A stretch of DNA of 64,000 nt, from positions 15,833,225 to 15,897,224 of the forward strand of contig JAKZAP010000010.1 in NCBI GenBank assembly GCA_023053575.1. Reading direction: 5' to 3'. Origin of the DNA: Branchinecta lynchi. Its lineage: Eukaryota; Arthropoda; Branchiopoda; Anostraca; Branchinectidae. A model generated the notes under the pieces. The model was given only the letters and a program-made list of their open reading frames with translations, was not told the origin of the DNA and made no database searches. Below, piece by piece: positions 58,385-64,000 of this stretch. Made by a program: the position numbers and the translations under genes. How positions within the stretch are numbered: the first letter of the stretch is position 1; every line of letters starts with the position of its first letter.

Positions 58385-58429
58385 GTGAGAATCATTCCAT
58401 CCTTATAGCCGAGTAATTCGTTCCATATT

Positions 58430-58632
58430 TCACTAAACGTATTAACTGTACTTGATTTTTATGTTCGTTTCGTATTTATTTGTTGTTAGTTGTCTTTATT
58501 TCGTATTTATTTTTTTTTATTTTTTTTTTATTTCGTATTGTATGTGAGTGTTTCTTTTTTTCTATTTACACCCGTGTTAACCTAGTGCTATAAGGGTTCA
58601 AATAAAACTGATTGATTGAGTGAGTGATAACA
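58430..58632 (+). mobile_element. Possible LINE 3' end with (GATT)n tail
   Basis: Repeated TTTCGTATTTATTT units, then CTAGTGCTATAAGGGTTCAA and ATAAAACTGATTGATTGAGT: an AATAAA-like signal followed by a short tetranucleotide tail. No protein remnant upstream. Confidence 0.45.
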
Positions 58633-58734
58633 AATACACAATAGTATGACATCATATCCGCCTATATGGATCACCGTAGCCGAACCATGGAGGATGTGTG
58701 GTGCCATAAATGGTGCTGCAATGAGCTTTGACTT

Positions 58735-59362
58735 GTGTTAAAGGACCCCTCGCACTATTTACTTTTCTACTCAGGCCCGTATCCAGGATTTTTTTTCGGG
58801 GGGGGGGGGTCGCCTTTCGGGGGGGGGGGGCCTGCGGGTCGGACAAAAAAGTACAAAAAAGACATAGTTTAGAGGGAAAACCCTGTAAAAATGACTATTT
58901 TTTAGTATTTCGGGGGGTTTTCAACCCCCTAACCCTCCCCCCCCCCCCTGGATATGGCCTTGCTTCTACTTAAAGTATTTTAAAATATTTGAATACTTTA
59001 AAGCAAAGGATCCTTCGCACTATTTACTCTTTAACTTGCAGTATTTTAGAATATTTGAATACTTTAAAAATAGGCCGTCAAGAAATAACCCACGGTTTTT
59101 GGCTGTTTTAAGCCTTTTCCCAGACATGTTGACTGGCGAAAACAGCGAAACAATTTAGTAACCGTTTTTTTTCTGATGGAAATACTTCTCGCAGACAACC
59201 GTCGACAGTATGATACACATCGAAGGTAGCAAAAACGGCATTTGAGAAAACCATCGTGATTCTGTTAGAGGGGTTAGAATGTACCATGAAATTGGGGTCT
59301 CCGGGTTTACAAATATATGGAATGATTATGGAAGTAGGTTGCGTTAGTATTATAGGTATTAC
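58735..59362. mobile_element. MITE-like element M2 with poly-G insertion and repeated left end
   Basis: GTTAAAGGACCCCTCGCACT starts the element. The left end (CGCACTATTTACT...TTGAATACTTTAAA) occurs twice, before and after the poly-G insertion. The rest, TTTTTGGCTGTTTTAAGCC, ACACATCGAAGGTAGCAAAA and AGTAGGTTGCGTTAGTATTA, is complete to about 59362. Confidence 0.7.
58776..58966. mobile_element. Poly-G/poly-C bounded element, copy 4, inverted
   Basis: GGCCCGTATCCAGG, a G run, GGGTCGGACAAAAAAGTACA and AAAGACATAG to CCCCTAACCCTCC plus C run and TGGATATGGCC. Host edges TTCTACTCA and TTCTACTTA suggest a 9-bp imperfect target duplication. Confidence 0.68.
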
Positions 59363-59364
59363 GC

Positions 59365-60885
59365 GTTTTATATGTAGCTGCGTGTGCAGGCGGAGATAAT
59401 CGCTGTCACGGTTCTTATGATTACTGAAAGTGGAATGTTACGTGTTTAAAATAGTTCTCATGATCTCAATGTAGTACCGATTCGTGGACCCACAAAGCCA
59501 CCATTCGAACTGTGAAGAACTAAGTCCCGAGTCCGGCTTCTTGGCTGCATTTGCTAAGGAACGAGTGGCCTGGCTTTGTAAGACATGGTGTAACAGAACC
59601 ATCCGTGTAACAGGTACAGCCATGGACACAGGTTGACCCACTCGTCTCAGTTTGGACATAGGTTATTAATGTCCTGGAAATTATTATTAGTATCATTTAT
59701 TTATTATCCATAATGGTACACAACTGTGTAAAAACCTGGAGCAGTGGAATAAGAACAGAAAAGAAACAAGAACAAGAAAATCAGATTCTGCATTTTTTTT
59801 TTGAAACCGGTAATTCTGCCGGAAGAAATAGTCTCGCGACCGAAGTATGTACGAAAATGTAGCCTACGTCCATTGCCCGGTTATCATTAGCCTACCCTAC
59901 CTATGTCTTCCATTCACGTTTCCCGGCCGAAAACATAGTAGGCCTATCCAGATGAAAACAATATCAGATTCTCTAGAAATCCATTTGAGTATGAAGTTTA
60001 TGAGGCTCTCTTTGACTTACCCTAAGATATTTGAAATTTACCTTATTCTTTTATAAGCAAAAGCCCGTTCGAGCCGCGGCATACTATCATTAAATTTGCA
60101 GAGACAACCTGAGTGGACCTTTTACCTGAACGATACTTTACCTGGAGTTCTAAAGCTAGGTGAAGTTGCTTGAAATTAGCATCGTGTGATTTCGCACACT
60201 TTCTTTGGAAGACAACGGCTTTCTGAACTGTGAAGCTAGACATGTAAAAATATCTTGTGTCGGCAAATTTATTGTCACAGTGGTTTTCTAAAAAAAAAAA
60301 ATTAAGGAATTAAAAAATAAATGTAGAGATAGAGGAAAGTGTAGGTGATGCTAAATAGATAGGCCCGTCATGTCTTTAAGTTGTGTCATGTAAATAAGTT
60401 GATAAGACCGTTGGCGTCACAGAGGGCAAGTGGAAGCGTAGTCACCTGGCCAATTCATATTGGACTGGAAGAACAGAAAAGATACTACGAGGCTTTAAAA
60501 AAAAAAAAAAGAGTATTTTACTCCAATTGATGTAGCGACATAAATGTGCATGCAGCACTGTTTTACTTTCCAAAATTTAGATACTAACCAGTGATACTAA
60601 CCCATGTTTTCTTATTTTCAAAGTTTGCTTCAGTTTCTGTAATCTCGCGCTGCATAGATTTTTTTTCAGATTTAAACACTTTCGTAAGAGAAATATTGAA
60701 AACCAGACATTTAAGTGAAAACTTTAATTGTGCAGAGAGATTCTTCGAAAGAGATTTTCATCAAACATTTTTGAAAATGTTGATAAGGTGATTTTTTTTC
60801 ACGAAAATGTCGGACACTTTTTAATAGTGTAGTTTTTCCTGCTACATTTCAGAATCCAACCAATACTTCAATCCAAGCTTTCTTA
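59365..60885. other. Intron after exon 9, unassigned sequence
   Basis: A-rich tracts near 60290 and 60500; short frames only. The next exon of the receptor was not found here. Confidence 0.4.
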
Positions 60886-60889
60886 TCGT

Positions 60890-61240
60890 CAAAGCAGGTT
60901 TCCAGACGAGGTGGCATAAAGATCCAAGCCTATCTGGAATTTCAACCAAGTTCCTGGAAAATATGACTGTTATACCCTGGAATTCTAGACGAGGCGGTGT
61001 AGAAATCAAGGCCTGTCTGGAATTACAACCAATTGCCTAGAATTCCAGGCTCTTACCAACCGTAAATTCGGACCTGTCTGGAATTTCAACCAAGTGCCTA
61101 GAATACCTGAATGCTACCCTGGAATTCCAGGAAAGAAATATCATTACCTGGATTTCCAGAGAAAACTTGTCCGGAAAACCAGGTAAAACTTGTAATTCCA
61201 TGCTGCAACCCGGATGCAAAATGCTGGATTCCAGGCCGTT
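60890..61240 (+). repeat. Degenerate short repeat built on CCTGGAATTCCAGG
   Basis: Over 350 bp the words CTGGAATTTCAACCAAG, CCTGGAATTCTAG, CCTAGAATTCCAGG and CTGGAATTCCAGG recur about ten times at irregular spacing, many being palindromic. GACGAGGTGGCATAAA/GACGAGGCGGTGTAGAAA marks a longer period of about 90 bp. Confidence 0.7.
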
Positions 61241-61863
61241 TATTTCCTACGGGAAAGGAGGGGACAAGACTTCCCTCATACCGCGCATGTGACGGACGCA
61301 GGGTCTGGATCCTTGGAACTGGCTGTGCTGCCAGTCTCTGTGATTTTGTACGATTGGTTTAGGCTTCTCTCTTCAGGACAACACTGACTTGGAAAATGGG
61401 GGGGGGGGGGGGCGGGGAGCGACTGCACTTTGAGAAATCTTTTTCCCCCACTGCTCGACGAAACACGGCACGTCGTTTGAGCATATTTTCCCATTCTTTC
61501 CTTTATGTTCACATTGCAGTCTTTACCACTTGTCTACCACACAAGCTTGCTACAGGTTTCTGCCGAATTTGTAAGAGAAAATTGTCTCCAGCAAGAGATT
61601 TCCAGAAGTTGTCCGCTTGGGAAGCAATTTTCTTTTTTGGCCTGTTGTTCCCGCGAGCGATGGACTCTTATTTCTTCGAATTCGAAGATCTTCGAAGGCC
61701 AAAGGGGAAAGAAAGCCTTAGTTTTGCTTATCTTTGTTTATTTTTGTTTCGACTGACGTTTTCGCCAAATACCGCTTGCTTGCCGTAGGGCCTGTAACTA
61801 TTCACCGTAAAAGTAAATACGGTTTGCGATTCGCCTTATTCCAGTTCAGCGCTCAAAGGGGAC

Positions 61864-62031
61864 TACACTGTAAAAAGTTTCTCCGAATAAGTATGCAGTA
61901 TTTGCTACTGAGATTAATCTTATCTATATTGGGATGAAATTAATCCGAATTAAGGATAATCTTATCTCAATAAAGACAAGATTAATCCCAGTAGCAAGTA
62001 CTGCAATTTTTTTTTTTTTTTTACAGTGTAG
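61864..62031. mobile_element. Hairpin MITE M4, copy 3
   Basis: CTACACTGTAAAAAGTTTCT to TTTTTTTTACAGTGTAG, with 17-bp-scale mirrored interior TTTGCTACTGAGATTAATCT / AGATTAATCCCAGTAGCAAG. It is followed after 18 bp by an M5 copy. Confidence 0.8.
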
Positions 62032-62049
62032 TTTCTGAAAGACCTTCAT

Positions 62050-62400
62050 TAGCTGCGTTTTTGCAGATACCACGGTAACTGGATCTGCAATTAGTCGTTT
62101 TTGCCGTTATCGTGGTATCTGATATACGGTTGCTCTGTAAAAAGGACAATTGCCGAAATTGCGCTTTTCGAGGTAATCCCAAAAGAAAAACTGATACTCA
62201 GCAACATCACGAAGTGCCAAACTTCTTTCTCACCAGTTTGACAAAACTCGACGATGAAAGTGAGATAACTTTTTCAGATACCACGATCAGTTACCTATCT
62301 GAATATCAGATACCACGATAACTGGCCAGATACCACGATAACTGCAAAAACGACTTTAAACCGTGGTATCAGATACCATGGTATCCTTAAACCGCAACTA
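62050..62400. mobile_element. CACGG-palindrome element M5, full copy
   Basis: TAGCTGCGTTTTTGCAGATA to the decayed end GTATCCTTAAACCGCAACTA. It shares GACAATTGCCGAAATTGCGC, AAAGTGAGATAAC and GATAACTGGCCAGATACCAC with 51317-51736. Confidence 0.78.
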
Positions 62401-62429
62401 TTGTCTCATTATAATTCGTCTTCTACCGA

Positions 62430-62630
62430 CTGGCTGGAAATTTTTACCGACTTTTTCTGCAGAAAAAACGACTGTTTTCAACAACAAAAATGAAATTTTT
62501 GAAAAAAATCCACTGATTTTCAGGAAAACCGACTATTTTAACGAAAAGTCGACCAATTTTCAGAAAAACCGACTATTTTCGCGTAAAAAAAAATCAACTG
62601 TTTTGACAAAAAAAAATTGACTACATGATA
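62430..62630 (+). repeat. A-rich degenerate tandem repeat (AAAACCGACTATTTT units)
   Basis: About seven units of 20-40 bp with the word (A)AAACCGACT(A/G)TTTT: AACGACTGTTTTCAAC, GAAAACCGACTATTTTAACG, AAAAACCGACTATTTTCGCG, AAATCAACTGTTTTGACA. It is the source of the apparent 85-codon frame, not a protein. Confidence 0.7.
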
Positions 62631-62639
62631 GAATGTTGA

Positions 62640-63635
62640 AAGTGGCGTATCTCGAGTCCCTTCATGGATACGAGTAAAGAGTCATGGGCTTATCAAGTTA
62701 AGAAAATTTTAGATGAGTATGTTGTCGGTGAAATGTGGAATGAGGGTATGGATCCTTGAGTTGGAGTTAGGGACAGTAGCTAGAGAAGTAAGGAGCATAG
62801 GTAGCGTTCCAGTGAAGTTATTAGAAGTTGCGATGATAAGAGGAGGGGTTAGCGCCGTATTGTGGTAGTTATCACGCTCTCTGGGAGGAAAATTATAACA
62901 ACGCGAACATGCGTCATCACTCTTACAGGAATCCTGCAGAACTGATAGTTATTATCACTTATGATGCTCGCGACCGTCATAAGTAAATTGTAACGATCGT
63001 AACAGTCGTGGAACGAAAATAATACGTGGGATGGGCCAATTTACGTGTTACGGCGGGCTCTGGAACGGCAATAATAACAAGAATAGTAACGATCGTAACT
63101 AATAATAAGTTGCTGGAACGCTACCATATACTTAGGGACCCGGAATTTCGGAGGTGGCAGGTTGACACAGCCTAGTTCGAAACTCTGAGGGTTGATACAG
63201 AGGCGAAAGAGACATGGGGTAAATGTGTTTATTTTAAAGCGGGTTTAGATACGGAGCAATTGAAATTATTAATTAGTATGCGTGCTGATATTTTACCTTT
63301 GGGGGATAGGAGGAGCTACACGGGTAGGCCAATTGGGTCCTTACTCCTGCCTGATGTGTGGAGATAGGAATGAGTATGTGCGACATCTTGTGTGAATGTA
63401 GGGTATTGAATGATTTGAGAAGAGAAATATTTGGAGTAAAAGAGTGCGACCATGAATGGATGGAGCAAAGGTTGAAGAGTGAGAGTTATGTTAGTATAAA
63501 GAAAGTGGGTAGATTCATAGAGACATTTGTTCGTAGTTGCTAGTGGTCGTTAGAGATTAGATCGTCATTTCAATATGTTTCTTATTTTGTTGGTATTGTT
63601 GGTTGTGTAATAAATATCATATCATTTCATATCGT
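62640..63635 (+). pseudogene. Non-LTR retrotransposon 3' fragment with interrupted reverse-transcriptase C-terminus
   Basis: Before the insertion a frame reads ESWAYQVKKILDEYVVGEMW. After it come KETWGKCVYFKAGLDTEQ and RADILPLGDRRSYTGRPIG, then, with a one-base shift, CLMCGDRNEYVRH and LCECRVLNDLRREIFG. The CxxC...H...C cluster is the zinc-finger-like motif at the C-terminus of many LINE ORF2 proteins. The last frame ends at 63543. An AATAAATATC signal and ATATC-like units at 63605-63635 form the 3' tail. Stops, a frameshift and a MITE insertion make it inactive. Confidence 0.7.
62800..63125. mobile_element. MITE-like element M9 inside the LINE fragment
   Basis: GGTAGCGTTCCAG at 62800 is mirrored exactly by CTGGAACGCTACC at 63113-63125. 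ATA flanks both sides (62797-62799, 63126-63128), a possible 3-bp target duplication. The interior has GTAACGATCGTAAC twice and many TAATAA words. It interrupts the coding remnant of the host LINE. Confidence 0.78.
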
Positions 63636-63639
63636 ATTT

Positions 63640-64000
63640 ATGACACAGTGACTGTAAAATATGTGATACTGAGCAGAACGAAAGCTTTCACTTTCTACTA
63701 CAAAGACTTTGCAAAATTTTATTGCTCGAATGCAGATTGTAGATTTTATTGAAAATACAACCATTACCTTATTTCTTTTTGTCAAAAAATAATTAAAACC
63801 TAGCCTAAACCAATAACAGTTAATACAAAAACGAACACACATCTTCTCGAGAATTTCAGGACAAGATAATTAACAATAAAACCAATGTATTGGTCCTTGT
63901 AATAAAAAGCTACTCTTAGAACATAGATACACATGGCGTACTACTGTATGCCATTGTGGATTTACAGTAGTGTGGATTGTTGGCCTAACTCGTCCATTTT
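63640..64000. other. Window end, unassigned intronic sequence
   Basis: No coding exon, RNA or named repeat recognised. Confidence 0.35.

Noticed and set aside
62363..62620. 85-codon frame rich in Asn, Phe and Lys
   Set aside because: Produced by the A-rich AAAACCGACTATTTT repeat, not by a coding sequence.
1..64000. tRNA or rRNA genes
   Set aside because: No cloverleaf with A/B boxes or conserved rRNA blocks was noticed by eye; a tRNAscan-SE run would settle it.
1..64000. Bacterial-style defence or biosynthetic cluster
   Set aside because: No long or adjacent open frames, no operon spacing or ribosome-binding sites; the sequence is spliced eukaryotic DNA.

Overview
This window is spliced, intron-rich, AT-leaning animal DNA packed with short transposable elements. 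I see no prokaryotic gene structure. The one cellular gene runs left to right across almost the whole window. Its immunoglobulin domains look arthropod-like and the repeat style suggests an invertebrate, perhaps a crustacean, but the species cannot be fixed from the sequence.

The gene is represented by nine internal exons: 571-701, 2707-2890, 6529-6672, 11555-11749, 36189-36449, 40522-40721, 47123-47207, 54178-54362 and 58252-58384. All have GT donors and AG acceptors, and every junction keeps frame. Joined, they give 1,518 nt (about 506 residues) encoding five consecutive Ig domains: exons 1+2, 3+4, 5, 6+7 and 8+9. The layout matches Kirrel/IRRE/SYG-1 and nephrin-type adhesion receptors. The signal-peptide exon must lie before the window, and the transmembrane and cytoplasmic exons after it. 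Introns range from 2.0 kb to 24.4 kb.

The introns are a dense, nested collection of small mobile elements: (i) a short family (about 131-157 bp) with a hammerhead-ribozyme-like core, found as single copies with 10-11 bp target duplications, as an almost perfect inverted dimer, and as diverged relics; (ii) a poly-G/poly-C bounded element found repeatedly inside other elements; (iii) at least ten MITE-like inverted-repeat families; (iv) 5'-truncated non-LTR retrotransposon 3' ends with poly-A, (TTAC)n, (TATT)n or (CATAT)n-like tails; (v) intronic minisatellites and tandem duplications, including an apparently identical 721-bp duplication ending 76 bp before exon 5.

The best candidate for something undescribed is the hammerhead-like small element family, together with its apparent contribution of the branch-point region of exon 3. 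Also notable are the altered cysteine pattern of the first and fifth Ig domains and the many nested insertions that give a relative chronology of the repeat families.
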